Source: Streblospio benedicti (Eukaryota; Annelida; Polychaeta; Spionida; Spionidae). From it: a stretch of 64,000 nucleotides of DNA. Shown here piece after piece: positions 12,331-28,459 of this stretch. The position numbers were made by a program, and so were the translations under genes. The stretch spans positions 38,990,311 through 39,054,310 of the forward strand of contig CM032663.1 in assembly GCA_019095985.1 (NCBI GenBank), in the 5' to 3' direction. Positions within the stretch are counted from its first letter, which is position 1, and every line of letters begins with the position of its first letter. Under the pieces are notes generated by a model. The model had not been told where the DNA came from and ran no database searches. It saw nothing but the letters and a program-made list of their open reading frames with translations.

Positions 12331-12418
12331 TTATAAGTGCATGATGCAATTGCCTTTAGACGGCTCACTTAGTTTCACTTATAAGTAGAGTTATGCAGAT
12401 AACTAGATAAAGATGACG

Positions 12419-12649
12419 GGGAGTGTTCACAATCAACGTCAACGCTGAACGGGGTCAGCATAGTTGAAGAAAGTTAAGGGGGGATGCATTGGGATATACA
12501 AATTGATATTTAATGTGTAGTGTAAGTTTAAAAGAATTAAAATACAGAAAATGCTTTGTATTTGTTGGAATATTTTGATCACTTGAAGTTGCAAGTTCAA
12601 AATGTACATTAGAAAATAAAAAACAGGAAAGCCAGTCATTCGTTTTAAG

Positions 12650-12742
<93 letters not shown>

Positions 12743-13034
12743 CCATGAAATGCAATTGTTGTATGACACAATCTGACAAAACTGCACAGATTCAATTTCA
12801 AAAATAATTAATATCTTAAATCTTGGCTAGATTAGATGTAAATTGTTAAGTGAGGGGTTTAGGTGAGGATGTTATGAATTTGACATCACCGCGATAGAAG
12901 ACAGGGGCTTTGCTTCAAGTTGACGGGGCAGGGGGGGGGGGAGAGGGGGTCATGAAATTGACAAAAGTTGACTGGGGGTGGGGGGGGGGTCAAAAAGTGC
13001 CAAAATGTGGCTGATGTCAATTGTGAACACTCCC
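12419..13034. mobile_element. inverted-repeat element with GGGAGTGTTCACAAT ends
   Basis: The left end reads GGGAGTGTTCACAAT and the right end is its exact reverse complement, ATTGTGAACACTCCC. The following ACGTC/ATGTC continues the match weakly. The interior is non-coding and holds a long TA microsatellite and G-rich patches. No target duplication was recognised. Confidence 0.6.
12654..12739. repeat. (TA)n microsatellite, about 43 units
   Basis: Uninterrupted TA dinucleotides, inside the inverted-repeat element. Cruciform-prone and probably length-variable. Confidence 0.97.
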
Positions 13035-14376
13035 AGGGGAAAATGATTGTCTGTTGCAAGTTATATAATATTTTTGTTCATTCTGTCAAGGTCAACGTCA
13101 TTGTTTGTTTGTTTTCAAAGTTTCTGATACGTATATTAAAACCAGTTTAGAAACGTACATGCATGATAGTTAATCTCTTTATTAAATCATAAAATGAATA
13201 AAACATCAACAAAAGCACTGACATATGCATCAAAACAGCAACAAATACCATGTAATTTTGTATATGTACATGTATATAACAAAAACAAAGTTAGATGTGT
13301 TAATAAGAAAAGTACATTTAGGCCTCGCCTATAATGAATATTCAATCAATTGAATGCATATATTATTCTAATATTACAGTAAACCAATAAACAACACTTT
13401 ATATTTCCTTTATATCGGGACATTATAGGTATATATAGTATGCAAATATATGCATTTAACTCATTCAAAGCCATTTTACATTAATTGAGTCAATTTAATA
13501 CACCATTCCAGTATATATATTTAATGATATGATATACTATCATTACCATTTTGATTACTGTCTACATACTCCAGACTTGATAAAAAGTAATGTGGTCAAT
13601 TGAATACACTGTGTAATCATTCATAACAAATTTTCTGGTGGACAACGCATATTAGAATGGGAAATAAAGTTCTTAGTTTGTATCAATTGAACTATGTTAT
13701 ACATATAGTTTGACATTTAATCACTACACATCAACTGCAATAATAAAAAGTAACACAAGGACAACAAAATAGGTGTGTCCATATCACTATAATGTATCAC
13801 AGTATCATTACTGTGGAACAGGCATGTAATATGAGTGAAAACCACTGAAAGCTTAAACCACACACACATATGTGGTATTCCATATAAATATATAAAAAAC
13901 ATATATAATTGAATGTGGTATTCCAAAACCACAAACATCATTGATGAATGACCACAGAAATCTGACACTGGCTGACATTAGTCATTGCCAGACCTTGATT
14001 CATACGTCTAGATTTATATGCTGAAATTCTATTTGGACTTCACATGAAAATTAGAAACTATATTTTCCCAGTACTGCAGTCAACAGTAAAGAAAAACCAT
14101 ACATTATTCATTCACATGACTATTTCCACCAAGATTCGTTCATTGTTGACTGACAACAGAAACTGACACTGGCTGTCAGGAACTATGTAATACAGCTCTC
14201 GAAAGTATTTTCTTTTCATCATACTTGTCTCATAGAATCTAATAAGTCTGTCAATGCAATTCAGACATGCTGTATGAGTCTCAAAATATTAATATTCTTA
14301 GAAACTCCATAAGTGTCTACAGTTTCGCATACCATTCTTAAGAAACAGTGTATTTAGTGTATCATTCATATCACTA
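13035..14376 (-). other. probable long 3' UTR of gene A and flank
   Basis: No coding signal lies downstream of the gene A stop on the minus strand. A minus-strand AATAAA is present at 13178-13183, which would give a 3' UTR of about 1.2 kb. The transcript end is an inference. Confidence 0.4.
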
Positions 14377-17773
<3,397 letters not shown>

Positions 17774-17780
17774 TCTCTAA
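17774..17780 (-). promoter_or_regulatory. acceptor and 7-nt leader before gene A start codon
   Basis: The minus strand reads tgcattgcag then TTAGAGA then ATG. The coding start therefore sits just inside an internal exon, so a non-coding 5' exon must lie upstream. Confidence 0.55.
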
Positions 17781-18258
17781 CTGCAATGCAAAAGAGTGTA
17801 TTTTCGGATGGTATAATCAGGTACATGCTACTTTTCTCAGCACTTTTCCATATCAACATAACTTATACTGGCAATTGATAATATTTATCATTTTTACATA
17901 AGTTCCCCCTGTTTACCAAACAACAACTGTGAATAAATGTATTTTTCATAATACATCTAAAATCTGATATGGGTTTTGTGAGTCATGGTTGCCATTGTTA
18001 CATTGCCACTTCTCATAACAAGTCCTGTTTCTAAAAGAATTGAAATATATTTGCTCCAAACAAGGGCTTGCCACTGGTCAAACATTTTAAAGAGGACTAA
18101 TTGTAAACCAACGATACAGTAATATATGTGGTAATACTGTCTCTTTTCCTCAGTTACTTCACTGCAATTTACAAATCTAATTTTTCATTTGGCCCTAAGA
18201 AGCTCAAGAGAAATGAACCAAAGTCTTGCTAAAGACAATAATGACAAGTTCTTATCTA

Positions 18259-18764
18259 CACAGTGCAAAAGCGACCTGAGTTCCCGTCTGAGTTACGGTA
18301 GTCATGTATAATAATGTATGTACAGATCCATTTGCACTTTTATATAAGGTACGGTTATTAAATGGCTTTATATTTTTTGCAGGAAGACAGTATGATGCAT
18401 GTGTCATCTGTGTGTTGAATAAATTCATTGAAGGTTTCTTTCATGGTTGCATAAATGGATTTTTAATTTATCTGGTGATTAACGTAACTCTTGGGCCTGG
18501 TTTGTTAGAGTTACGTTTTTAGTCACAGAAACTGAGTTACGGTAGTCACTTACGTGACTGTTTTCGAGCAAAATATATCATCATAATATTGTTACATACT
18601 TAAACTACATGATCTCTGGAGTAGATACAAATGTGTCATCTAATATCATGAAAGCTAACATACAATAAGCAGAATAGTCAGGATTCTAATCTGAATCAGG
18701 CACTGTTGACAAGGCCATTTTGGCAGAGTTACGGTAGTCGTTAGGTAGTTGCTTTCGCACAGTG
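18259..18764. mobile_element. MITE with CACAGTGC ends and ATCTA target duplication
   Basis: The left end reads CACAGTGCAAAAGCGACCT; the reverse-complemented right end reads CACTGTGCGAAAGCAACT. ATCTA lies directly outside both ends (18254-18258 and 18765-18769). GAGTTACGGTAGTC occurs three times inside. There is no transposase frame. The superfamily cannot be fixed from the ends alone. Confidence 0.75.
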
Positions 18765-19450
18765 ATCTAGTCAGTTTCTCATAAATAGGCATCAATTATG
18801 AGCGCAGTCACGCGGATATCTGCTATAACCGTGGTCATCATCCCCTAATATCCGCATCATCGCTCTCGTGGCTGATGGGGTCAAATCCTTGGGGTCGCGG
18901 GCAATGACTTGAAAGGGTCATTTGTTTGCTTACAAGTATTGTGGCCATGTTGGTCAGTGGACTTTAAGGGTGAGAGTAAATGGTTAGCCATAGGGAGGTT
19001 ATTGTTCTATTAATCATTGTCAAGTATTAATTTCATGTGAAATAATAAAACTATATCATTTTTATATACACATATATACATAATTTATTTGTATAAAAAA
19101 AGAAATATGTTAAATATATTTCACATACTCCTCTAACATGTCTCAAATATTAAACTGCAATCATAGCAAGGTTATAAAGGATTTACTAAGTAAAATGTCT
19201 ATATGTTCTTTTAAAAAACAAAGTGAATGGTGATAATCAAAATCTGCTGTGAGTTGCAGTTGAAGAAATAATCTGCCATATAGATTCCATGGTAAAGGAC
19301 CGCAAATCATCCGCAAAGTGACTGCATTGATCTGCAAAGTGTCCACAAATTTTGTTTTGTGACAGCATCCGCCCAGCAGCTGCAAGGATTTGACCACATG
19401 AATATTTATGTCAAGAAGTAACTATTTACGAAGGCTCCAGAAAAGTCATT

Positions 19451-19550
19451 GTCTCGTATCTAAAACAGTCTAATCATCTTTATTCATGGGCGTGTTTTGT
19501 GTCTCGAATCTAAAACAGTCTAATCATCTTTATTCGTGGGGCATGTTTTT
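19451..19550. repeat. 50-bp tandem duplication, two copies
   Basis: Positions 19451-19500 and 19501-19550 are the same 50-bp unit beginning GTCTCG, with only a few differences near the unit ends. Confidence 0.9.
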
Positions 19551-20714
19551 TTTCTATCAAACCAGTGAAATCGCTGGTAGAATATGGGTTAAGCTAAAAA
19601 GCCTTACCTATCCTGTTCATTGGGTTTTATTTGCTCAAGTAGCGATACTGAAAGCTAATAAACAGGAATGCAGATGAAATGCGGATAATCTAACCCAATT
19701 ATAATTAGTGCACTTACATTGCAGTCATTTTCTCTCCTGGCAATGCAGTCGCAGTGCGGATGCGATCAAAATCTTGCGGTCGCTGTATGGATAGAGACAA
19801 AGATATGTAATTTGCTGCATTCGCCATGCAGATGCAGTCAGAATGATGTGGTCATGGGGTAGATCGAGAAACTGTTCAATAACCAGACCGCGCTCATCAC
19901 TGATCATTACTGATACATGCAGGCATATGCACTTTTAAGAAAAGCAAGTTTCAATTATTTTGTGAAAAGGAAAGTGGATTTGTAGTTCTTTATGATTGTG
20001 TTTTTGTTGTTGCAAACAGTGATAACTAGTGATGATAAGATTGATTAAATTTGCACACTGTTAACACTCAACAGAGTGTCTTATGTCCTGTTTTATAATA
20101 ACATTAAATTCAAACTGTATTTGCTTTTGTATGTATGTAAACTGATTTGAAAATGAGCCTTGAATATCAGCCAATGGGACAAGTAGATCCTTCCTTTCTT
20201 ATTTATAAACATAACGTTACCAATCCTTGCACCCTAAATATCAAGGGCTTTGTTGCTCAAAACTTGCGTTTGTGCAATGGCCCAATGGCAATGGCCCAAT
20301 TATAAATGTGCATGTGGCCCAATATGTACTTTGCGATTTCTTCTTTGCCCAAGAGTTAAATTGCTTTCACTATGACTACGTGTATTACTGAGCCCACTTC
20401 TGCCTATAAATCAGGGAACGAAATATTTGCTTGAGCTATCCACAAATCTGTGTCTGGGGGGAGCTCTTTCATTATATGTCGGAAGGTAATTCGTAGGTTA
20501 TCTGCCGATATACAGTCGATGATCGGCTGCTGATCAGTCTGCCTCCATCAGAGATCCGCCAATTCTCATCTGGTTGTCTGTCAGGCATTGGCCGACCACT
20601 GACTGGTTGTTGCTGACTGCCAAAAGAAATCACCTTGCCCTTTTCAAACAGACTCCATACAGACATTAGCAGGTGTTTGTTCAGTTGCCTGATGATTTTT
20701 GGACATAGATCATT

Positions 20715-20815
20715 CACATTACCGAGCTATACTTTCGACAACCAAACAATCCACCGAGCTCTACTGATGCCAGACATTTGCCAGGCTATGTGACTTACGT
20801 ATAAGGTTATGCTGC
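20715..20815 (+). repeat. dispersed repeat, copy 2 (pair with 8330-8460)
   Basis: Shares ACCGAGCTA, ATCCACCGAGCTC-like spacing and TATGTGACTTACG with the segment at 8330-8460 in the same order. Confidence 0.5.
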
Positions 20816-21263
20816 AGCTTACCTTAAAGCCCCAATGTTTTTCTAAGACAAATTCTAAGAACTTCCTTTTTCCTGGACACATATAGACCCCCTCTTTCTC
20901 CTTGATGTAGGTGCTTCCCCTGGACCTAAAATGTGATTAGGATGTAAGCACGTCCATAATCGCCTGATTTTTAATCTCATCAAAACATGCACCCCAGTAT
21001 CATGGGAAGGGGGTAGGGGGTCATCGTCATCATCATGATCATCCTCGTTTATTTGGGCAGGCCTGAATTAATCCTCTGCAGAGGGTGCGGCCTGGCTGCC
21101 TAGTTGTGACCGTAGACGTCCCCTCCATGATGGGGTGTATGTATTTTACTATGATTTACAAACCCTACCAAATAAATTGCTACTTTTATATTTGTCTATG
21201 ATATAAGTAGTTATGTGTATGGTATAGTGGTTGTATACCCCTCAGGCCATCTCTTATACCCTC

Positions 21264-21590
21264 CAGGGCTTGACACTAACTTTTTTTTATTTGCCCGACA
21301 GGACACGTGGTGTGCTAAATCCGTGTGCCCTGATCTATTTCTATGTGCCCTGAAATTGTTTTAGCTAAAACTGCAGACGGTAAAATAAAAAAATATGCAA
21401 TGTAAGTTTCACCATAGGGAATAGTAACATGGTGGATTATGAAGGTCATATTTGAATAAAATATAATGACTTGTATTTTTATGGCGTGCCCATTAGGGCA
21501 CAGGAGCCTAAGATTTGATGTGCCCTGACTTAGATTTTATGTGCCCAGAACACCAGGGCACTAGCTATCGTCAAGCCCCCCCCCCCCCCC
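21264..21590. mobile_element. hAT-like short element with CAGGGCTTGAC end
   Basis: The left end is CAGGGCTTGACACTAAC and the right end contains GTCAAGCCCC in inverted orientation. The word GTGCCCTG recurs inside. CAGGG-type ends are common in hAT elements, but I see no clear 8-bp duplication, so the superfamily is tentative. Confidence 0.5.
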
Positions 21591-23640
21591 ATGATGTTGG
21601 GGCCCATGCATCAAAATATGAAGTCAAAAATTAAAAAAAACATAGTGCAGTGTTTGAAAATACTGTTATTACTAAGTCTAAACACTAGAAAGGTTATTTT
21701 AGGCGTTTTACTAAAATTCGATTTTCTCTCCTATTAATACTTCAATTTTTATAAATTACACATTACATTGTTGTGTAGGTAATACTCTTATCTAATAATA
21801 TAATATGGTTTGAAATTTATTTTTACTTTATAGCCTTTTTTATGTTAGAATATTATAAAATTAACCAAGTCTTATTAATGAAATTTAGTTTGAAATTTAC
21901 TTCCTGTCCTCATGAGCAGCAACATTTATGTGTGAACCACTTTATCTCACATACATATGTGTGCGGGAGTGCGCGCATGTGCGTGCATGCATGCAAAAGA
22001 AGCAACAAAAACAGCTTAAGAAAAAGTATCATTACGAACTATGGACCCCCCCATATTAATTATAATCAAAATGGTCAAAATGAGTTTTGATATCGTGTTA
22101 TACAATCAAATTACGTATTTTCAATTTAATGGTGGCGCAATTGATTGTTGGAAGACCGCTTTAATAGATATTTGCCCTTATTTCCATGCCTGACAAATTT
22201 CAGGGATCATATCAAAGGCAAACTAAAAATTAGCCTGTTTAATTGGTAGAATGCTGGCTTAATGAAGACTTATACCAATGTAATAGTGAATATGATCACA
22301 ATCTATGATAACAAGCATAACTTCAATAATTACGATGATTCCTTGTAATGTAGTTTTGGTAAAAATACCATGTAATATCTATATTTCCATTTTAAACCGA
22401 AAGTAACTCAGTGCCCTTATCTTAAACGTTTTATAAAGAGACTATGCGCATCGTAATATACCATATAACTTCTTCATTCATATTTATAGTCTATTTATCA
22501 CTTTATTGCCATAAAATAATCTAAACATAAGTGCAAAATCAGAAAGATAACATCTTTGAAATCAAGCAGAGTTACTTACCTCCTATCCTAGTAAAATGGC
22601 TGACGCATTACACAGGATACTGTATGCACGGATACCAGTGATTGCAGAAATAGCAGAATCTGTATTTTCACTTTCTGTTTCCCGACACATATAATGTATA
22701 TTGATCTCGTTGATGATAAACTCGTTGATTAAAGGTAGCCTCTTGATGAATTTACAATGAATTTACAAACATATAAAATAATTAACATTTTAGTTCAAAC
22801 TCCATGGTCCATATTTACTTTTCCTTGGCAATAATTAAAAGGGCCTGAGCATATTTTTTAAAGGAGAGGCCCGACAGAGGTATGTTTGATTTTGTGTGTA
22901 CATGTACGTAGTCTGGAAACAGTGCAGTTTACAGGGGCACCAGCATTCATGGGAGGGGGAGGGGTATGCATACCAGCAGTACTATGATTTACAAATACTA
23001 AAACCTAATATTGATATTCCGCAATGTCCACAATTAATCCAAATTGTTTATACGCATCTGATTTTCCAGCTTTAAAAATGTCGTGATTTTAGCTAATACA
23101 CTCGTATGCATAGTGCATACACTATAACCATATGTAAATAATTTTCTCAGCAAACAATAGACCCTTACACCTCAACTATGAAATAAAACTGATATTGTAA
23201 TCATCAAAGATAGTATATATACTTATATGATGCTGTTCAGATCTGGTCTGAGGCTTATATTCGTTTCGCACATACTTTCTGTGCACACCCACGTACGGCC
23301 CTGGACACGCACTGATCACCACGGTCTCCATGAGTTTTTTGCCAATAGTGAAACAATAGGCGTATGTAATGGGTAGTAGATTATAAAACGCAGGCATTTC
23401 CATTTACATACAACTTTGGAAGTACATATACATTGTACTAGAAGAGTCTCATTATCATAGACCGTTTAGAAACTATCTAAGCTTGGGGTGTGGGTTTCAA
23501 GGGGCGTCATTAACTTTTATCACAGACATATCAGCATATCAGGGGGCGGTAACAATTTTATCGCCAATTTTTTAATTTTATCGCCAACTTTTTCACAAAT
23601 AATTTACTTTACATTTGATCACTTCAAATTTCATTGAGAA
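21591..23640. other. intergenic, no confident gene
   Basis: AT-rich sequence, apart from the possible gene A first exon near 22.6 kb. Short open frames at 21842-22090 and 23176-23403 have no domain or splice support. Confidence 0.5.
22580..22700 (-). other. possible non-coding first exon of gene A
   Basis: On the minus strand AGGAG is followed by a perfect gtaagt donor at 22579-22574, and nothing else nearby explains it. It lies 4.8 kb upstream of the gene A acceptor at 17780 in the right orientation. Gene B has a similarly placed non-coding first exon. The 5' limit is a guess. Confidence 0.3.
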
Positions 23641-23644
23641 AAAA

Positions 23645-23900
23645 AAGTGTTCCGTGACTCAATGGATAGGGAGTTAGACTTGGAACCAGAAGTTTGTAGG
23701 CTCAATTCCTGGCCGAGTAGTGTTGATTGTTGAGCAAACTCATTAAATTAGCACATTTCAGACTAATGTGGGTGATGAATACGATGTTCTATGGTAGCAA
23801 GTGTTGTATGCTCGCAAGAGGAGGCAAATGTAGTGTGACAAGGATGCCAGTGTGTTGGTGGAATGTAGTCACTCAATGTCTGCATGCATGACAAGTGAAT
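23645..23900 (+). mobile_element. tRNA-derived SINE
   Basis: The head resembles a tRNA gene. It has an A-box-like GTGACTCAATGGATAGG and, about 40 bp on, a B-box-like GGCTCAATTCC followed by CTGGC. A non-tRNA body containing TAGTGTGACAAGGATGCCA follows and recurs at 52093. The head is too diverged and has too long a tail to be a functional tRNA gene. Confidence 0.65.
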
Positions 23901-24204
23901 TGGTTTGGGGTTTTTTAAATGAGCATATTTGAATACTGAAATCATTTTCTTCTTCAATTTATTGCTGTATGTAAACTTCATCAACTGTGTATTAAAATAT
24001 CCTCTTAAAATCTTCTATTTTAGTGTTTTTAATGAAATTGATTTAAAAAAATAATCCCCATTCATAATAATTTAATAGTCCCATATAGCACTCATCTTCT
24101 TATAGCAGTGTGTGTGTTTACCAAATTTTGAAGGCCATCTTTAATTGAAAATAAACACAACTAACATATATGCATGTACCAGTGGTATGTACTGGACAAC
24201 ATTA

Positions 24205-24318
24205 CAGTAGAACCTCAAACAATGAGATGACCATTTCTGATGGTCCCAAACCTTCATAAAGTGACTATACCTCGAAAAGGTCAGTCCCTTGAGTGGTCTT
24301 AATAATAAGGTTCTACTA
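24205..24318. mobile_element. pogo/Tigger-like MITE, 114 bp
   Basis: It starts CAGTAGAACCTC and ends AAGGTTCTACTA. TA lies directly outside each end (24203-24204 and 24319-24320). TA duplication with CAGT-type ends fits Tc1/mariner-pogo MITEs. Confidence 0.7.
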
Positions 24319-27300
24319 TATCTGCATCATGTAAAAAAGACACAGAAAAACATCATATTAAGTTTATTCCATTTTGCTCACTCCATACACAAGAAACTTC
24401 CATTCACATATATCATCATTCAATTTTTTCTAACAACGATTTTACATCACTCTACATGTATATAGGCCTACAGAGATTTATATAAGAACACTTTGTTGGA
24501 AGCACTTATACTTATACAATACAATGATTACTTAACATACAACTCAATTATTACATGACCCATTTTATGTAATGAAATCTGATAAGGAACAATTTATTAC
24601 TTAAAGGACGCTTTCTCCAGGTCTAATAGGGCGTTCATCGTAACATACGCATGTGGAAGTCCGTAACGTGTGACGGATGTAGCTCTCCAACATTTTTTCG
24701 AATAAGTTATCACCCAATGCTTAAAATTTTAGTTACAAAAATATGTCCTCATTGAGATTAAGTCACTTTTACGCATGCCTATCCAATTTTTGATTATCTC
24801 TGGATAAGTTGACAAACACCTGATCTGTTAGCACTCAAGGCAGAAAAGCTATGTCTATGTTGAATGAATGTGGTATGTTTCACATTTCGTAAATCACAAA
24901 GGTGGATTTATTACAGACAAAAAAGTTTGATGGCCAAGTAAGTGAAAAAGCTGCTAAATCTAAGAAATTAAAACTCTGGTAAGCAACTCGATTTCGTGTG
25001 TAAACAATTTTGGGTCAATATTCGTGTGTATATTGCAATTTTTAAAAGCTGGAAAACACTAACTTCCCAAGCAAAATTTAAATTGTATTTTCAACACTAT
25101 TTAAGCCCCTGGACGCCATACATACCCAGGACCGGAAAATAATTTTTTAAGAAAGACAGAGAGAATGCAAACACACGGTAACATGTTGCATTGGGCAATG
25201 CACAGTAGATCATATATTTCTCTACTTTAGGTTTAAATATAGCTCTGTATTAATCTGGTTTTGCAGCAAAGCAAAAAATATGCACACTATTAATGATATC
25301 TAATACACACTGTAACATGAGTTGCCCCTCCACACGAAGATCAATAAACGTAGTAACTCAGTGGTTTTTTGAAAAGTGACATAAACATCACTTTCAAATT
25401 ATCCAACGGCTTGGTGGTATAACAAACTGTATTACATCAGATGTCTTCTCCTGACACGTTTGAGAACAGAGTAAAATAACTTTAAAAGTTTATTTAACTT
25501 TAGTCAAAAATTGAGCTCGGTTCAAACTTGTGTAATTTGGACCATGTCACCAGGTAAGGATTCAGAAATTTGCATGGACCTTACCTTAGTTTCAGTGCCT
25601 TCTTGCAATATGTTAATGGGGATTTTTTTTCTTGGTTGACTTGTCCAACATTCCACATGAAGAATGCGTTCCCACATGAACATTACGAACAGATTGAACG
25701 CCGTGAATGGGGCTAATAGCCCTGGAACTCTAATGTCAATACTTACACCCAAGCCCATTAATTTCCAATATAGCTATGCATACCATAATTTATTTCTTAA
25801 TAGCTTCTTGAAATATTGTCATTTATGAGTTATAAACCTTTTTTCTTAAACACTTAACTTGTTCAGTAGCAACCTTTATAGGAAAAAGTTTCTGGTTGGG
25901 AACATCCTCCAACATTGATACTCATATCATCATAAATTTCCACGAAGAAAAAACCTTGATCATAAATTTCTTTAACTATAAAATGGAACAATATCGAGCA
26001 TATTTTAAAGACACAAAACATAACATGGAGCAAACATACATATAGCAAAAGAAATATACAGTTCTACAAAAATTTATAACAAATGTACTCAAAATGAGGA
26101 ATTCTTTCTTTTTTTTTACATTTACAATGTAATATCGCCACTGATTAGGATGTGTTCAAATAGTAGGCACAGTGTATAAACTTATGTGTTCAATTTGTAT
26201 GTTCCACTTAGTCCAAAGTTCAGCTCTTTAACATAATAACACACGAAGCTTCATTGTACGCAGATACATTTTTTGCTGTATATCAATACAAAGCACTTGT
26301 ATAGACAATAATATAAATAGTTTTCATGGTACATATTCATTTAATGAAGAGTATTTTCCCTTTCCATCACCAGGCATTGAATTACTGGCCTAGTGTCAGC
26401 TATATGTATGTGCACTAGTAGAGAAAAGCTCATTCCCAAAGACATTATAGGTGGGTACCCATGTATGTTAACCACAGTGATCATAATTTCATATAGTAAT
26501 GATTTGATTGGTTCATACATTTTCTTAATAATTAAAGATCATAATACTTGTGTTGTATAGTTTGAGTGAACAATTATGGCTGTCTATCAGACTTCACGTG
26601 CATCTTAGGGAGCAAGCCTATCAATGTACCATTGTTACACCACTGGCTAGAATAAAGTATTGAAAGCTTAACATAATAGAAATATTATATATCATAGTGT
26701 AGCTTTGATTTGTGTGTACTACATGTATCTAGACAATATGCTGCAAGTAATAATTGTAACCCCAAAAGATCGGTATATGATATTTTTTGTATTATGCATA
26801 GTAGTAACTTAGTAAAGTGGTGTAGCACCCATTTAGGGGGTGAAAAGGAAAGTGAAAATACACGTTGCACATTACAAAATTAAATAGTTGTATATTTCAT
26901 GCTTATATCTATTCAGAGTCCGGATGCAGACTATGTTTATCAATAGGTCTGTTTGCCAAATCTGATAAATAGCTAATAAACATCTATCATTTACATGTTT
27001 TATATGATGTTAGTAATATATATAATATACCCATATACCTAATTAATTACAGTTAACAAACTGTATACCGCATACAAATATTGCCAAATCACGCACCAAA
27101 CCCATTCTCTGACTTTTTGTGCAAAGCTTTAACTTGTGCTTATCAAGTTGAAATTCAAATCTTCAAAATATGTATATGTTTGTATGTAACTCATGTCCTG
27201 CTTTATGTACAAATCTATCACAGAGTAAGAACAACAAGATTTAACCAAACGTATCACACCACTATTTATCATACCAATGTTTCATTTTAATTCTTTGGCC

Positions 27301-27599
27301 ACTATGTGATACAAAATGATAATCTAACGTCAATAATAAATTAACTAATACTCAAAATTTCAAGCTACATCGTACTTTGATCAGGCATTACTTGTCCAGG
27401 AATCACACCTGAAAATATATACATGTAGATTTATTATTACTAGAGATTATTCATTAAAATTGTGTTTATCAGAATTAATATAAACATATGGATTAGTTTC
27501 ACAAAAACGAAAATTGAAGTGGTCCCTTTACTCTAAAATCATCATTCTTTCCTGAATTACTTCCTATTGATGGCTTCTTATACAACACCAAAAAACTGT
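24319..27599. other. AT-rich intergenic DNA between genes A and B
   Basis: No repeat of known type and no multi-exon coding signal. The only point of interest is a 79-codon minus-strand frame at 25522-25758, listed separately. Confidence 0.5.
25522..25758 (-). CDS. uncertain single exon with one hydrophobic segment
   Basis: The frame runs from ATG through LLAPFTAFNLFVMFMW, a possible membrane segment, then a Lys/Arg-rich turn (QPRKKIP). After TETK the minus strand offers a good donor, gtaagg, near 25584. No second exon could be joined and no family is recognised. It may be a chance frame or an isolated exon. Confidence 0.2.
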   Translation of the reverse strand: MGLGVSIDIRVPGLLAPFTAFNLFVMFMWERILHVECWTSQPRKKIPINILQEGTETKVRSMQISESLPGDMVQITQV

Positions 27600-28015
27600 C
27601 TGCCATCATAAATCACACATTCTATCATTCAGTGCAAAAATCACCGCCAATAACCAACGCTGATTGGTCAACCAGCGTTCTAAATTATACGATTGACTGC
27701 ACGCGCGGAGACCACTACTACGGCACTAGTCTAAACTTTTGCTCTCCTCTACACGGGACACGCCTTGCGACGTCAGCGGCTGTATTGATAATGTGACGAG
27801 TTTAGACTAGTGCCGTAGTAGTGGTCTCCGCGCGTGCAGTCAATCGTATAATTGAGCACGCTGGTTGACAAATTGACTTGCAATGAGAACGTTATAATAT
27901 GATTTATTAAACGAATCAGACACTCATTTAGTGTGGATTTTAGTCATGATAGAATGGTATTTGACCACGAGATTGGAGGGATTGGAGGGATTGTCCAATC
28001 TCGTGGTCAATTCCT
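27600..28015. mobile_element. fold-back element (family also at 42.9-43.7 kb)
   Basis: Arms of about 70 bp, at roughly 27672-27740 and 27806-27875, are almost perfect inverted copies through CTGCACGCGCGGAGACC and ACGGCACTAGTC. They are separated by about 62 bp that include CAGCGGCTGTATTGATAAT. A second small hairpin with 17-bp perfect arms (TTGACCACGAGATTGGA) follows at 27961-28011. Words such as TTTTAGTCATGATAGAATGG and CGCTGATTGGTCAA recur in the 42.9-43.7 kb cluster. Confidence 0.8.
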
Positions 28016-28375
28016 ACATTAATTCTATGTATTCTAATGTGATTATATCAACTGGTACATGTACATTGCACCAAAATCAATAAAACTATGTATCACTTTT
28101 CTTTTGCTAATTGAATGCCAAATATTATTATACACACTTATAATGGATTTCAAAAATTTTACGATGTGATGATTATCTAAGTTGTTTAGACACATATTTA
28201 TTATCAAATTTGATACTTCAATAAAACAGGAAACCACTTGTTTTTATAACCTTTACATGTATTTGCAATTCTGTGTACAGTAATACCGTTCAGTCAACTT
28301 TTTGTAAGTGGAATAGGTTCAAATACTCAAATGTATGCTCAATTAAATCAATTAAGCACTTCATAGTTTGATTGT

Positions 28376-28381
28376 TTTATT
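28376..28381 (-). terminator. poly(A) signal of gene B
   Basis: A minus-strand AATAAA lies about 80 nt after the gene B stop codon, a suitable distance. Confidence 0.6.
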
Positions 28382-28459
28382 ATATCACAGTATGTCACCA
28401 CAATAATTAAATAGATATTCATTAATCAAAAAGAAAACATAAACAACTTTTAAAATCAA

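Larger units (their letters stand above)
18765..21263. other. intergenic, no confident gene
   Basis: Mostly single-copy-looking AT-rich DNA. About 18790-18900 and 19680-19880 share words such as GCGGAT and GCAGTC, and probably come from one decayed repeat family. No splice-supported coding exon was found. Confidence 0.5.

Noticed and set aside
12016-12368. Small minus-strand frames beside the gap
   Set aside because: They lie in homopolymer-rich sequence that is probably erroneous.
23176-23403. 75-codon minus-strand frame starting MEMPAFYNLLP
   Set aside because: Some CpG and balanced codon content, but no family, no partner exon and no clear donor.
23650-23720. Functional tRNA gene
   Set aside because: A/B-box-like words are present, but the cloverleaf stems do not pair well and a SINE body follows.
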